NCBI RefSeq assembly: GCF_004335015.1
Contig: NZ_RQRU01000005.1
Span: forward strand, 142,537 to 206,536
Reading direction: 5' to 3'
Origin: Psychrobacter pygoscelis
GTDB lineage: Bacteria > Pseudomonadota > Gammaproteobacteria > Pseudomonadales > Moraxellaceae
DNA: 64,000 nucleotides
The notes beneath the pieces are model-generated. The model made no database searches. It saw only the letters and a list, made by a program, of their open reading frames with translations, and was not told where the DNA came from. Shown one piece after another: positions 43,505 through 53,385 of the stretch. The position numbers and the translations under genes are program-made. Position 1 is the first letter of the stretch. Each line of letters starts with the position of its first letter.

Positions 43505-45793
43505 TTATACATTCGTATAGCGCGTTGCATCAGGCATCCAACGCTCAATGAGCAGACCCACGTCTTGCTTACGGCTGTCATCACCAATCAAGCGCTTAGC
43601 CAAGCTGCGAGCAATCATTAGTAGATTTTCATCGCGTGCAAGGTCAGACACATAGTAGCCGACATTACCTGTCTGCCGTTTACCGAGCAGCTCCCCAGGA
43701 CCGCGCAGCTGCAAGTCTTTTTGCGCAATTACAAAGCCGTCACTGCTATCGCGCAAGACGTTTAAGCGCTCAATCCCCACCTCAGACAGCGGCGTCTGAT
43801 ACAGCAGTACGCAGAAGCTTTTCGTAGAGCCTCGTCCTACCCGTCCGCGTAGCTGATGCAACTGCGACAACCCTAAGCGCTCTGCATTTTCAATCACCAT
43901 AAGTGAGGCATTGGGCACATCGACACCGACTTCAATGACGGTCGTCGCTACGAGCAAATCCAGCTCAGCCTCTTTAAAGGCTGTCATCACCGCTTGCTTT
44001 TCAGCCGCTTTCATCTTGCCATGTACCAAGCCAATGCGAATATCCAGACGCTCATCTAAATCAGCATAGGTGGCTTCCGCTGCTTGCGCATCTAGGACAC
44101 TCGACTCCTCGACTAGGGGGCATACCCAATAGGCTTGCTTGCCTTGAGCACAGTTTGCAGCAATTCGAGCAATAACCTCATCACGGCGACTTCTATCGAT
44201 AGTAACAGTGGTAATCGGCGTGCGGCCAGGCGGCAGCTCATCGATAATAGACGTGTCCATATCACCATAAGCACTCATCGCCAGCGTCCGCGGAATAGGC
44301 GTCGCTGTCATAATCAGCTGATGTGGGGTGCTACCAGCCACACCTTTATTGGTTAGGGCCATGCGCTGCTCAACTCCGAAGCGGTGCTGCTCATCGATAA
44401 TGACAAGACCTAGCTTGGCAAACTGTACCTTATCTTGAAACAAGGCATGCGTACCGACCACAATCTGTACCTCATTGTCTGCGACGTCGGTAAGCGCTTC
44501 ACGGCGCTGCTTGGCTGTTTGTTTACCCGCCAGCCAGCCAACACCGATACCTAAAGCTTCAAACCAGCCTTTGAAATTGAGCAAATGCTGCTCGGCCAAA
44601 ATCTCGGTCGGTGCCATGACCGCCACTTGCCAACCACTATCTAACGCATAGCAAGCAGCCAGAGCCGCCACTAAGGTTTTTCCCGCGCCCACATCCCCTT
44701 GAACCAATCGAAGCATCGGAATTGAAGTCGCCATATCACCCGTTATCTCTTCAACGACCCGCTGCTGCGCCACTGTCAGCTCAAACGGCAGGTTATTTAA
44801 CAGTCTGATGGCCAGCGGACTGCTGTCATCGCATTTGGGCGCCTTATGCTGATGTAGCTGCTGGCGACGATAGAGCATGCTGAGCTGATGCGCGGTCAAC
44901 TCTTCGATGATCAGTCGTTGACAGGCTGGATGGCTACGATCTTTGAGCTGTAAAAGCCGCTGGGTTTGTTGAGCGATATTGGTGTGTATAGGCGGCGTAT
45001 GAATCAGGGTCAAAGCTTCAAATAAGCTAAGGCCAAATACACTAGCTTGGGTTTGCTTCTCTACACCGGACAGATTTTTTGGTGCGGGCAGTTTGCCAAA
45101 AGCATTGGCTAGGGTGGCAAACATATCGCTACCTTGAGTCACGCTCTCAAGACTATCTTGGGTCAGCGGCGCCGCCCGAAACCCTGATACCGATTGCCAA
45201 TCAGCTTCAGTAAATACACTAAGCGGCATACCTTGTTGGCGAACGGTCTGCAGCGCCAGCTTTACCAGCGTCCGCAGCTTATTTTGATGCAATCCTTTAA
45301 CCGTCGGATAGATGGGCTGAAGACCCGTGTTATCTAGCGGTGCTCCAATCGTTACCACGCTATATTCAGGGTGGTGCATCTGCACCCCGTAGCGCGTAAC
45401 TTTGACTTCACCGAACAGTCGCAGCCGCATACCTAGAGCCATGGTCTGAATAAGACTGCTGTAAACCTTAAAAAACCGTAGTGAAATCCGGCCACTATCA
45501 TCCTCGACAATGACGGTCATACCGCTGCGCTTGTTATCGACGTGCACGACCTGACCTTCCACTAACGCGGATTGCCCGTGTTCTAGGTCGCGCATAGCCA
45601 CTAGCCGGCCTCTGTCTTCATAGTCACGGGGCAGATGTAGCAACAAGTCAAAGATTCGCTTAATGCCAAGCTGATCTAGCTGTCCTTCTACCTTGACACC
45701 CACTCCTGCCAGCGCACTCACTGGCAAGTCTACCGCTGCAGTCGGTAGCGCAGGTGAGCTAAAAGCTTGGGAAGTAACAGAAGAGGCAGACAT
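43505..45793 (-). CDS. recG: ATP-dependent DNA helicase RecG
   Basis: 762 residues, superfamily 2 helicase that reverses stalled forks and branch-migrates Holliday junctions. An N-terminal wedge domain with an OB fold (about 20-220) is followed by helicase motif I GDVGAGKTLVAALA, motif II DEQHRFGVEQR, motif III TATPIPRT, and motif V/VI TTVIEVGVDVPNAS and QLRGRVGRGS. The family C-terminal block GFVIAQKDLQLRGPGELLGKRQTG is present. About 60 residues longer than E. coli RecG. Its 3' end abuts the broken paiB-like gene. Confidence 0.97.
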   Translation of the reverse strand: MSASSVTSQAFSSPALPTAAVDLPVSALAGVGVKVEGQLDQLGIKRIFDLLLHLPRDYEDRGRLVAMRDLEHGQSALVEGQVVHVDNKRSGMTVIVEDDSGRISLRFFKVYSSLIQTMALGMRLRLFGEVKVTRYGVQMHHPEYSVVTIGAPLDNTGLQPIYPTVKGLHQNKLRTLVKLALQTVRQQGMPLSVFTEADWQSVSGFRAAPLTQDSLESVTQGSDMFATLANAFGKLPAPKNLSGVEKQTQASVFGLSLFEALTLIHTPPIHTNIAQQTQRLLQLKDRSHPACQRLIIEELTAHQLSMLYRRQQLHQHKAPKCDDSSPLAIRLLNNLPFELTVAQQRVVEEITGDMATSIPMLRLVQGDVGAGKTLVAALAACYALDSGWQVAVMAPTEILAEQHLLNFKGWFEALGIGVGWLAGKQTAKQRREALTDVADNEVQIVVGTHALFQDKVQFAKLGLVIIDEQHRFGVEQRMALTNKGVAGSTPHQLIMTATPIPRTLAMSAYGDMDTSIIDELPPGRTPITTVTIDRSRRDEVIARIAANCAQGKQAYWVCPLVEESSVLDAQAAEATYADLDERLDIRIGLVHGKMKAAEKQAVMTAFKEAELDLLVATTVIEVGVDVPNASLMVIENAERLGLSQLHQLRGRVGRGSTKSFCVLLYQTPLSEVGIERLNVLRDSSDGFVIAQKDLQLRGPGELLGKRQTGNVGYYVSDLARDENLLMIARSLAKRLIGDDSRKQDVGLLIERWMPDATRYTNV

Positions 45794-46108
45794 AACAGGT
45801 TACACTCAATATTAATAATAGTTTATTAAACCATAGGTTTCCCATTTTGGTGAAATAACTTTATAGATACCGCTCAGCCGCTGGATGACTGATAGCATAC
45901 CAATCGTTACACTTTTTTTATTCTACAGCCATTTATTTTCATTGCTTTAAGAACAATTTATCCTGATAATCGTTAAGTTATATTACGCTATTGCAAAATT
46001 TTGGTAAAATTAACCCCACTGAGAACCAACAATAAAAATAGACCGTTTTATAACTTATACTGATCTTAAAAGACTTGAATAAGTACAGGCAATCAACAGG
46101 CAAGCACT
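45794..46108. other. Divergent intergenic region between recG and the patatin gene
   Basis: About 315 bp, AT-rich. A TATACT hexamer at about 46057 may be the -10 of the patatin-like gene. No other structure is supported. Confidence 0.35.
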
Positions 46109-47158
46109 ATGGTAATAAGGTTATTAGGTCGTCCATTTAATAGAATCATAGCTTCCCAAAGCCTAGCTATGACCAAAGTAGGGTTAAGTGCTGCGCTACT
46201 GTTGATGACCTCGTCCTGTACGACTACCTCAATGCAGAAGGCTACTGCGCTTCCAGCCAAACCTACTAAACCCGTTATTGCTGTGGTATTGGGCGGTGGC
46301 GGCGCCAAAGGATTCGCTCATGTGGGCGTTCTCAAGACGCTAGAAGCCAGTGGCATCCATCCTGATCTTATTGTTGGCAGTAGTGTCGGTAGCTTCGTGG
46401 GTAGCTTATACGCTAGCGGCATGAGCGCTGATCAGCTTGAGCGTCTTGCTTTGACCACCGCCGATAGTGAACTAACAGACTTCACCCTCGCTCATCAAGG
46501 TATTATCGAAGGTGTTAAGCTTAAAAACTTTGTCAATAGGCAGGTTGGTGAGCGCCCGATTGAAGCATTGCCCATTCGCTTTGCAGCGGTAGCGACCGAA
46601 AAACACTCTAAACAAAAAGCAGTCTTTACTCAGGGTAATACTGGCCTTGCTGTCCAAGCTTCTTGTAGCGTTCCCAATATCTTCATCGCGCCTCGTATTC
46701 CCGAAAAGGTCGGTAAAAAGTACATCGATGGTGGGGTCAGTAGTCTGGTTCCTGTCGATACCGCTCGAGCCTTGGGCGCAGATATCGTCATTGCCGTCGA
46801 TGTCCTCTCTACAGAAGCTAATCGCACTAAAGAGACGGCTGTCAATCAAGGCAAGCGTAATATCTGGTCGTTGATTGAACAAAGCTATAGCAATAATCGC
46901 AGCACTGACAACTCGGGTGACCATAATTCACGCGCCAATACCTCAACACAAGGTAAATATGGCAGGGGCGGACTTGCAGCGAGACAAGCAGAAGTCAATC
47001 GTGCAGATGTGGTCATCCGTCCTGCACTGACAAGCTTTAGTACCATAGACACTTCTCAGCGAAAAGATATTATTGCTGCTGGCGAGTCTGCTACGGTACA
47101 AAGCCTTCCTGCTGTCGCAGAAGCTATCGCGAAAGCCACCGTAGATCCAAACCTATAA
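46109..47158 (+). CDS. Patatin-like phospholipase family lipoprotein (RssA-type)
   Basis: 349 residues. A long signal region ends at lipobox LLLMTSSC (Cys37). The patatin oxyanion hole GGGGAKGFAHVGVL (about residues 62-75), nucleophile elbow G-S-S92-V-G and catalytic DGG in KYIDGGVSSLVP are all intact, so it should be an active serine hydrolase at the cell envelope. A Ser/Asn/Gly-rich insert (about 258-292) is unusual. The chosen ATG at 46109 leaves a 20-residue basic N-terminus; an inner Met21 (MTKVGLSAALLL) gives a more standard signal peptide. Confidence 0.87.
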   Translation: MVIRLLGRPFNRIIASQSLAMTKVGLSAALLLMTSSCTTTSMQKATALPAKPTKPVIAVVLGGGGAKGFAHVGVLKTLEASGIHPDLIVGSSVGSFVGSLYASGMSADQLERLALTTADSELTDFTLAHQGIIEGVKLKNFVNRQVGERPIEALPIRFAAVATEKHSKQKAVFTQGNTGLAVQASCSVPNIFIAPRIPEKVGKKYIDGGVSSLVPVDTARALGADIVIAVDVLSTEANRTKETAVNQGKRNIWSLIEQSYSNNRSTDNSGDHNSRANTSTQGKYGRGGLAARQAEVNRADVVIRPALTSFSTIDTSQRKDIIAAGESATVQSLPAVAEAIAKATVDPNL

Positions 47159-47194
47159 TTGATATTCAGACTTTAGTAACTTGTATAAGCAAAA

Positions 47195-47222
47195 CCCTCA
47201 GTTATTGATCATAACTGAAGGT
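47195..47222. terminator. Possible terminator between convergent genes
   Basis: Near-perfect inverted repeat CCTCAGTTAT-TGATC-ATAACTGAAG between the patatin gene and the convergent gene at 47268. It has an A-run upstream but no T-run, so termination is uncertain. Confidence 0.4.
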
Positions 47223-47267
47223 CTAGAATACGCCATCAAGCTCAGAGGCAAGACTTAGAAGCAAATG

Positions 47268-49025
47268 TTACTCAGCGAAGTCTAATTCAAACACTCTTGA
47301 GGTACCACTTACTTCAAAGCCGACCATTAGTAATGGCTTTCCTGATGGCGAATCTTCTGCAGTGATAAACACCAAACCTTCAGGACCTAGGTCACCATCG
47401 GCATTAGGCGCAGCAGTTCCAGCTTTGGCCGCAGCAAGCTTGCTATCATCAAAGGTTCGAGTATTAATCTCACCTAGCAAGGTTACATTTTTAGGGTCGG
47501 TCACATCAAAAGCCATGACACTAGAGATGCGCTCAAGTCCAATAAAGGCGATAGTTTGTGAGCCAACTCGACCGATAGTAACGCCTTCAGGCTCGACGCC
47601 TTTATTATCACTACGATTGTCCATCGCATTTTTATCGTTACTGGCATTAAAGTTATCAGGATAGTGATCAGCGATATATCTGGCCATGATACTTCCGCTG
47701 TCATACACAGGAGCGCTCATATCATCAGCGTCCCAGATACTAAAAGAGCGCGTGCCAAAGCTATATAGCGTCTCATAAATACCATCATTATCGCTATCGC
47801 CCATGACCGAGGTGAAGTCTATTTTACCCAGTGCCTTTTTATCGCCACAGTCCATGTCATGACAGGCGGCCTTAGAAAAGACAGCAGGGTCCACTTGCAC
47901 ATCACCGAAGCTTATCTCTTCGTTAAAGTCGCCCCATTCGCGGGCATCGCCTTCATTGGCAGTGACGATATAGTTTTTATCACCCACGGCATAAGTGGCA
48001 ATGGCATCCGGCATATACATGCCCATGATAGGCCAAGTGGTGATGTTAATCGACCCGTCTTTGTTGCTGACATCCAGCGCGTTATTAGGTTTTGAGTGAT
48101 CTTTTGCACCAAGCGGTAATATATCGGTCACCGTGGCACTAGCGATATCTATTTTAGCGATGGCATTATTCTCTTGTAAGCTCACATAGGCCGTTTTGCC
48201 GTCTTTTGCTACCGCGATATATTCAGGCTCCAAATCCTCTGCTACGCTACTCGGCGTCCCATCAGATTTTTTTCCAAAAATGCGCACGCCTGCGTTTATC
48301 AACGATTGCTTCTGCGAATTAAACTCGGTGAAGGTCGCTGTCTTTACGATAGGACGGTTAATATCCATCATATTAATAATGCTGATTGAGCCTTCTGCAT
48401 CCACACGATAATCATCATCTGGCTCACCTTCATTGGCGACGAGTAGGTAGCTGCCGTCCGGGGTGAAGGTCACCATATCTGGTAAAGCGCCCACTTCGAT
48501 ACTGCTGATTCGCTCTAGCGTCTTAGCGTCAAATAAGACAACATGGCCATTGTCCGTTTTGATATTGGCTTGTACCGCAAGTGCTACGATATCACCATGA
48601 ATCGCGACGCTATTGACGGTACTGCCAATGTCTGACACATCTAATGACTGAAGCAAGGCTAGATTGTTCACATCCTTCACATCTAGCACATCGACTTTCT
48701 GGTTTTGGGCATTGACGACAAAGCTGTGCTTGGTCTCAGGATGAAAGGCGATAATCTCTGCCGCCGACTCATCAAAGCCACCGTGGACATAGCTACCAGC
48801 AGGGATAAAGGTAACCTGATTATAGTGAGTTGCCACTTCGCTATCAGCGACTGGCAGCGGACTGCTGCTGTCCTCATTACAAGCGGTGAGGCCGGCGATC
48901 ATAACCACGGGAAGGACAGTGAGCATAGTGGCTTTAACCAGCTTGCCCAATAAGGGGTTACGCATGGTTGGATGCGCTTCAGAGTTTTTAATCAGTGCTA
49001 TCTGGCTAGTCTTGACGCTGGGCAT
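47268..49025 (-). CDS. Choice-of-anchor I family lipoprotein (beta-propeller)
   Basis: 585 residues. A lipobox MIAGLTAC (Cys49) follows a hydrophobic segment; a start at 48965 (MRNPLLGKLVK) would give a more normal signal peptide. The ATG at 49025 has a better ribosome binding site (AAGGATA). The body is a repeated beta-propeller: VALAVQANIKTDNGHVVLFDAKTLE, PDGSYLLVANEGEPDDDYRVDAEGSISII, IVTANEGDAREWGDF, GVEPEGVTIG. This is the pattern of choice-of-anchor I proteins, some annotated as alkaline phosphatase-like. Enzymatic function is not established. Confidence 0.82.
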   Translation of the reverse strand: MPSVKTSQIALIKNSEAHPTMRNPLLGKLVKATMLTVLPVVMIAGLTACNEDSSSPLPVADSEVATHYNQVTFIPAGSYVHGGFDESAAEIIAFHPETKHSFVVNAQNQKVDVLDVKDVNNLALLQSLDVSDIGSTVNSVAIHGDIVALAVQANIKTDNGHVVLFDAKTLERISSIEVGALPDMVTFTPDGSYLLVANEGEPDDDYRVDAEGSISIINMMDINRPIVKTATFTEFNSQKQSLINAGVRIFGKKSDGTPSSVAEDLEPEYIAVAKDGKTAYVSLQENNAIAKIDIASATVTDILPLGAKDHSKPNNALDVSNKDGSINITTWPIMGMYMPDAIATYAVGDKNYIVTANEGDAREWGDFNEEISFGDVQVDPAVFSKAACHDMDCGDKKALGKIDFTSVMGDSDNDGIYETLYSFGTRSFSIWDADDMSAPVYDSGSIMARYIADHYPDNFNASNDKNAMDNRSDNKGVEPEGVTIGRVGSQTIAFIGLERISSVMAFDVTDPKNVTLLGEINTRTFDDSKLAAAKAGTAAPNADGDLGPEGLVFITAEDSPSGKPLLMVGFEVSGTSRVFELDFAE

Positions 49026-49429
49026 GGGCTTATCCTTGGCAGGCTTGAATGAAATATGATGGAGTTCACTCTAATAATACGGAGCAAAATACCCTAAATA
49101 TCGATTGCTGAATCGTCCGAATACGCGGTCACCATAACCCATTAATGTGAAAGCCAGATGAAATCAAAACTACCAGCTACTTATCTTAGCTCACGCCTTA
49201 TTCTTTTATCCTTATCTATATCCTCCATAGTCACGTTTGTCTAGAAGTGCACTTAATGAAGCCTGCTTAGAGCTAATGTCAGGTACAAAAAAAGCATGCA
49301 ACCTATTTTAGATTGCATGCTCTGCTGTAAATCGCGATAACTTTTTCCAAAAAAGCTTATTTTTAAAAAGGCTTACTTTTAGAGCGGCTACAGCATGTTA
49401 GTCACTAACTTTTTGCTTCTCGAAGTAAG
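49026..49429. other. Intergenic region with terminator
   Basis: About 400 bp containing the upstream region of the choice-of-anchor I gene and, at 49285-49321, the terminator of the next minus-strand gene. Nothing else is recognised. Confidence 0.4.
49285..49321 (-). terminator. Terminator of the exported protein gene
   Basis: On the minus strand, AGCATGCAA / TTGCATGCT form a 9-bp perfect stem followed by seven T, about 110 bp past the stop codon at 49430. Confidence 0.8.
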
Positions 49430-50056
49430 CTATTTTACTTTAGCGCGGTATTTGACGGCAGTCGTCTCATTTAGACCCAAACCTTCGATATTCCAGCGCA
49501 CTGCACTATAGTACTGAAGTGGGATTTCTTGACGCTGACCATTTACCACACCTTGTAGTGGCATACGTGCAAAGGTATTGCCATCGACACTAGCAAAAGG
49601 AAACTCAGGCGCTAGCACTTCCAATAGCTCTACCTGCTTAGGGATGGTCATCGTCACGGTCATTTTACGCACGCGATCTTGGTTAGTGTTGGTAAAATAG
49701 CCATGATACTCGATGATATTACCAGACTGCAGCCGCGTGTTGGCATCTACTGGTACTAAAGTTTCTTGACCATTGGCATCGACGCTGACTAAGGCCGCGG
49801 TAATCTTACTGGTTACGGCTTTAGCACTTGATCCCGTCGCTATATTATTGGTCGCAGAGTTATTGACCGTGTTTTGCTGAGCAATGGCTGCATTTTCAAC
49901 GGAGCTTGGATCGTCAAGCTCAGGCTCTGGTGTTGGGAGCATGGCAGACGCTGAGGTGACTACCATCGCTCCTATCAAGGTACCTGCGACCACTTGAAAT
50001 AAACGGTGACCTGACCACTCGGCAAATGGATTGGCAAATTGTTTCGTTTTCATCAT
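49430..50056 (-). CDS. Exported protein of unknown function
   Basis: 208 residues. A signal peptide is likely (membrane segment about residues 19-38, VVAGTLIGAMVVTSASAM, cleavage after ASA). An Asn/Ser/Ala-rich linker (about 50-82) precedes a beta-rich domain, including LQSGNIIEYHGYFTNTNQDRVRKMTVTMTIPKQVELLE. That domain resembles the DUF11-type Ig-like repeat found in surface proteins. It has its own terminator. The specific function is not recognised. Confidence 0.72.
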   Translation of the reverse strand: MMKTKQFANPFAEWSGHRLFQVVAGTLIGAMVVTSASAMLPTPEPELDDPSSVENAAIAQQNTVNNSATNNIATGSSAKAVTSKITAALVSVDANGQETLVPVDANTRLQSGNIIEYHGYFTNTNQDRVRKMTVTMTIPKQVELLEVLAPEFPFASVDGNTFARMPLQGVVNGQRQEIPLQYYSAVRWNIEGLGLNETTAVKYRAKVK

Positions 50057-50681
50057 GATGTTATTTATTCCTATTAACGTCTTTGAGTTGAAGTCCTGTA
50101 GCCAATCAATATCGGCTGGTTCTATAGATAAGCGCTAGGATAACTAAATATTAGCAGCACGCCTAGCGCTTGAATCCTATAGCCCTTATCCTAAAGCCTG
50201 ATACCTGCTTAGCTCACTTATAATTTTCTCGCTCATACCATTCTGACTCAATCACCCTAATAAGCCAAAAGTAAGTTAAGCGATCAAAAAACCGACTAAC
50301 TGCGATTATCATTAGCATAGCAAAAACCGATTAGTCGTATATAGGTCGCGTGTTTAGGTTATGTGTCAGCGATTTTCTACTAGCAAATATCTTACCTAAA
50401 TTAGCCCCAATATAAAAATCGATTCGTGGTCAATAAAAAGATAGCCCAGACAGCGGTTTTTTGCTATGGTAATTCATATCTATTGGGCTTTTATCGATTA
50501 CCTTTCGCTAGATAATACTGGTATCTGCCTGTTCCTAATTTTCTAATTTGCTCAATCTCATTATTGATGTGATGTGCAACCCAAGCTTGCTCAGTCTTTG
50601 TTATAAACCTTCTGACTTGAGTAGCGGCGAGATGCCTCACTTATACTGGCGATTGAGCCTCACTTTACTTTATTGATGTTG
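50057..50681. other. Long divergent intergenic region upstream of argA
   Basis: About 620 bp with no supportable gene. Possible features: an AGCGCTAGG ... CCTAGCGCT inverted repeat at about 50131-50176, an A-rich tract at 50286-50330 with a partial Fur-like GATTATCATTAG, and a weak extended stem AGCCCA / TGGGCT at about 50443-50489. The argA promoter or ArgR sites should lie here, but I cannot define them. Confidence 0.35.
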
Positions 50682-52007
50682 ATGATGACTAATAGCGCCA
50701 TGCCACAGATAAACCCAGAATACGTTCATTGGTTCCGAAACTCTGCTCCGTATATCAATACTCACCGCGGCAAGACCTTTGTCGTTATGTTCGGCGGCGA
50801 AGCGGTAAACCACCCTAACTTTAGCAACTTAATCCATGACTTTGCTTTGCTTCATAGTCTGGGTATCAAGCTGGTTTTGGTTCATGGTGCCAGACCACAG
50901 ATCGACAAAAATTTAGTAGAAGCTGCCATCAGTACCCCTCTGAATAATGATATTCGCGTGACCCCACGTGAGGCCATGCCGCACATCTTAGAAGCTGTCG
51001 GCGCGATTCGCCTACAGATTGAAGCACAGCTGTCTATGGGACTGGCCAACTCACCCATGTATGGATCACGAATTGATGCCGTATCAGGCAACTTCGTCAC
51101 TGCACGACCTTATGGGGTGCGTGATGGGGTAGATTACCAAATGACTGGTGAAGTACGCGCCATCGACGTCGATGCTATCAACAATAACCTTCTGCATAAT
51201 CACATGGTGATATTAGGCTCTATGGGCTACTCAGCGACTGGTGAGGTCTTTAATCTACTCGCCGAAGACGTGGCGCTCAGCGCTGCTATCGCCTTAAATG
51301 CTGATAAATTAATATTCTTGGGCGCTGAGACCGGTATCAGTGATGGCGATCGTCTGCTACCACAGATGATTCCTAATGAAGTTGCGCGCTTCTTGCGCGA
51401 CCGCGATATTAATATCGAGATTAATTACTTCTTACACTGTGCCAGTGAGGCCTGCCGTCAGGGTGTCCACCGAACACATATTATTTCCTATGCCAAAGAC
51501 GGGGCACTGCTGGAAGAACTATTTACTCGAGATGGTTCAGGAACGCTAGTAAGCCACGACCCTTATGAAGAAATCCGCCGTGCCAATATTGATGATGTGG
51601 TGGGGCTGCTTGAGTTATTAACCCCGCTCGAAGAGCAAGGTATCTTAGTAAAACGTACCCGCGAGCGCCTTGAACAAGAGATTGACAATTATAGCGTTAT
51701 CGAACGCGATGGCATGATTTTAGGAAGCGCCGCGCTTCATCAACTCGATGCTGACGCTGCTGAAGTTGCTTGTGTTGCGGTACATCCGGAATACCGTAAT
51801 GGTAGCCGTGGCGCTGACCTGCTGGCCTTCTTAGAGCAACAAGCCCGCAGTCATGGTCTACATAAGCTCTTTGTACTGACCACCCGGACTGCACATTGGT
51901 TCGTTGAGCAGGGCTTTGTTGAAGTCTCTGCAGACGAGCTTCCGGCCGCTCGCCGTGAGCAGTATCATAACGGACGTAACTCTAAGGTCTTCCAAAAGAC
52001 GTTATAA
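50682..52007 (+). CDS. argA: Amino-acid N-acetyltransferase (N-acetylglutamate synthase)
   Basis: About 441 residues; first step of arginine synthesis. The N-terminal amino-acid-kinase domain (about 20-290) begins FRNSAPYINTHRGKTFVVMFGGEAV and includes LVLVHGARPQID. The C-terminal GNAT acetyltransferase domain includes CVAVHPEYRNGSRGADLLAFLEQQA. This is the standard ArgA plan, with arginine feedback through the kinase-like domain. Several starts are possible (50676, 50682, 50685, 50700); 50700 best matches E. coli length and none has a strong ribosome binding site. Confidence 0.93.
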   Translation: MMTNSAMPQINPEYVHWFRNSAPYINTHRGKTFVVMFGGEAVNHPNFSNLIHDFALLHSLGIKLVLVHGARPQIDKNLVEAAISTPLNNDIRVTPREAMPHILEAVGAIRLQIEAQLSMGLANSPMYGSRIDAVSGNFVTARPYGVRDGVDYQMTGEVRAIDVDAINNNLLHNHMVILGSMGYSATGEVFNLLAEDVALSAAIALNADKLIFLGAETGISDGDRLLPQMIPNEVARFLRDRDINIEINYFLHCASEACRQGVHRTHIISYAKDGALLEELFTRDGSGTLVSHDPYEEIRRANIDDVVGLLELLTPLEEQGILVKRTRERLEQEIDNYSVIERDGMILGSAALHQLDADAAEVACVAVHPEYRNGSRGADLLAFLEQQARSHGLHKLFVLTTRTAHWFVEQGFVEVSADELPAARREQYHNGRNSKVFQKTL

Positions 52008-52048
52008 CTAACCATATGCAGCTTTAACTGACACTTATTGCACTATTT

Positions 52049-52091
52049 ACCAAAAAGCCCCCAACAGACTAGCCGTTGGGGGCTTTTTGGT
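52049..52091. terminator. Strong bidirectional terminator
   Basis: Seventeen-pair stem ACCAAAAAGCCCCCAAC / GTTGGGGGCTTTTTGGT with a 9-nt loop. It serves argA and the convergent FKBP gene. Confidence 0.92.
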
Positions 52092-52124
52092 TAAGCTAAA
52101 CTATTATTAACTCAAGCTAAGCGA

Positions 52125-52856
52125 CTATTTAACTTCCAATAGCTCAACAGTGAACAACAAGGTACTGTTTGGCTCGATACCTTGGTTACCAGTCTCGCCA
52201 TAAGCAAGCTCAGATGGGATGACAAATTCGTACTTGCCGCCCTCTTTCATCAATTGCACACCTTCGGTCCAGCCAGCGATGACTTGGTTCAATGGGAATT
52301 CAACAGGTTCGCCGCGCTCATAAGAGCTATCAAATACTGTACCGTCGATAAGCTTACCTTCGTAATTGACAGAGACGACATCGGTGGCTTTAGGTGACTT
52401 GCCTGTCCCTTCTTTGATTACTTTATATTGAAGGCCAGAATCGGTGACTTTCACCCCTTCTTTTTTGGCATTCTCAGCCAGATAAGCTTCACCTGTCTTT
52501 TTATTCTCTTCAGCCTTGGTTTGCATCTCTTCTAGCATTTCTTTTTCTTTTTGCTGCTGGTAGTCCATCAGCACTTTTTGCATCTGCTCTTCGGTTAATT
52601 TGGACTCTTTACCTTCGTAGCCATCACGAAAGCCCAACTCAAATGTATCTAGATTCAGATCATTGACGGTCTCTTTATTGCCTTCAGCCATCATATAGCC
52701 GAGACTATAACCCACCTTCTCGATATCTGAGCTTTGCTCAGTTACGGAGATGGCCTGTGCGCCGCTCTTTTGATTACTATTATTAGTGCTACAGCCAGTA
52801 ATCAGCAGTACCGAGCTGGTTAATGCACTTAACACGAGGGTAGAATTAAATTTCAT
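52125..52856 (-). CDS. FKBP-type peptidyl-prolyl cis-trans isomerase lipoprotein
   Basis: 243 residues. Lipobox VLLITGC (Cys22). An N-terminal helical dimerization domain (about 40-135), [16 protein letters not shown] and a Lys/Glu-rich helix with [20 protein letters not shown], precedes the FKBP domain (about 150-243: [43 protein letters not shown]...[26 protein letters not shown]). This is the FkpA/Mip architecture, a periplasmic folding helper. The E-rich coiled region is longer than in FkpA. Confidence 0.93.
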   Translation of the reverse strand: MKFNSTLVLSALTSSVLLITGCSTNNSNQKSGAQAISVTEQSSDIEKVGYSLGYMMAEGNKETVNDLNLDTFELGFRDGYEGKESKLTEEQMQKVLMDYQQQKEKEMLEEMQTKAEENKKTGEAYLAENAKKEGVKVTDSGLQYKVIKEGTGKSPKATDVVSVNYEGKLIDGTVFDSSYERGEPVEFPLNQVIAGWTEGVQLMKEGGKYEFVIPSELAYGETGNQGIEPNSTLLFTVELLEVK

Positions 52857-53385
52857 ATGACTCTCAACTTATCTTATTGGATTATGAAAATGGCAATGGC
52901 GCTAACTGGATGCTTTCACGGTCTCATTGCAACCTTAATTTAGCAACTTATTGGTTTAGTGATCTGCCACTGCCAATACTCTATATTCAGATATTAGCAT
53001 GAGGGCAATCATAGCAAATCTAAAGCTATCCGGCTATTGCTTGCCAAAATAGTTGACAACAATGTTATAATTTTGTTAATTAACAAAGCTTAAAATTATG
53101 TTTTTCATCTGATATATGGTCTATATGTCGTATTCCAACTTCCATCTTAGCAAGATGTTAGTTAGAGTGGGCGAGATTAACGAATTCCTACTTTTCTTTA
53201 TGGTAACATTGCAGTTAGCAGTAATGCGCCTGAAACAAATAAAGTAGTTAGGTTTCATATTTTAACGTATCAGTAAAATTTTAAGTTTCGTCATTTAATT
53301 AGAACAACAAGTTCGTATAATCGTGGACGTTCGGATAGTCTTCACTCTGCACTCGTTTCATGACTTTACATAATAGGAGAACAAC
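52857..53385. other. Divergent intergenic region upstream of the channel gene
   Basis: About 530 bp. Contents are an extended -10 at 53064-53071 overlapping a perfect 16-bp palindrome, and a TATAAT at 53316-53321, 65 bp before the channel ATG. No ORF is supported. Confidence 0.45.
53064..53087 (+). promoter_or_regulatory. Extended -10 element with a 16-bp palindromic operator
   Basis: TGTTATAAT at 53063-53071 is followed at once by TTTGTTAATTAACAAA (53072-53087), a perfect palindrome. The position, over the start site, would suit repression. The regulator is unknown. Confidence 0.45.
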
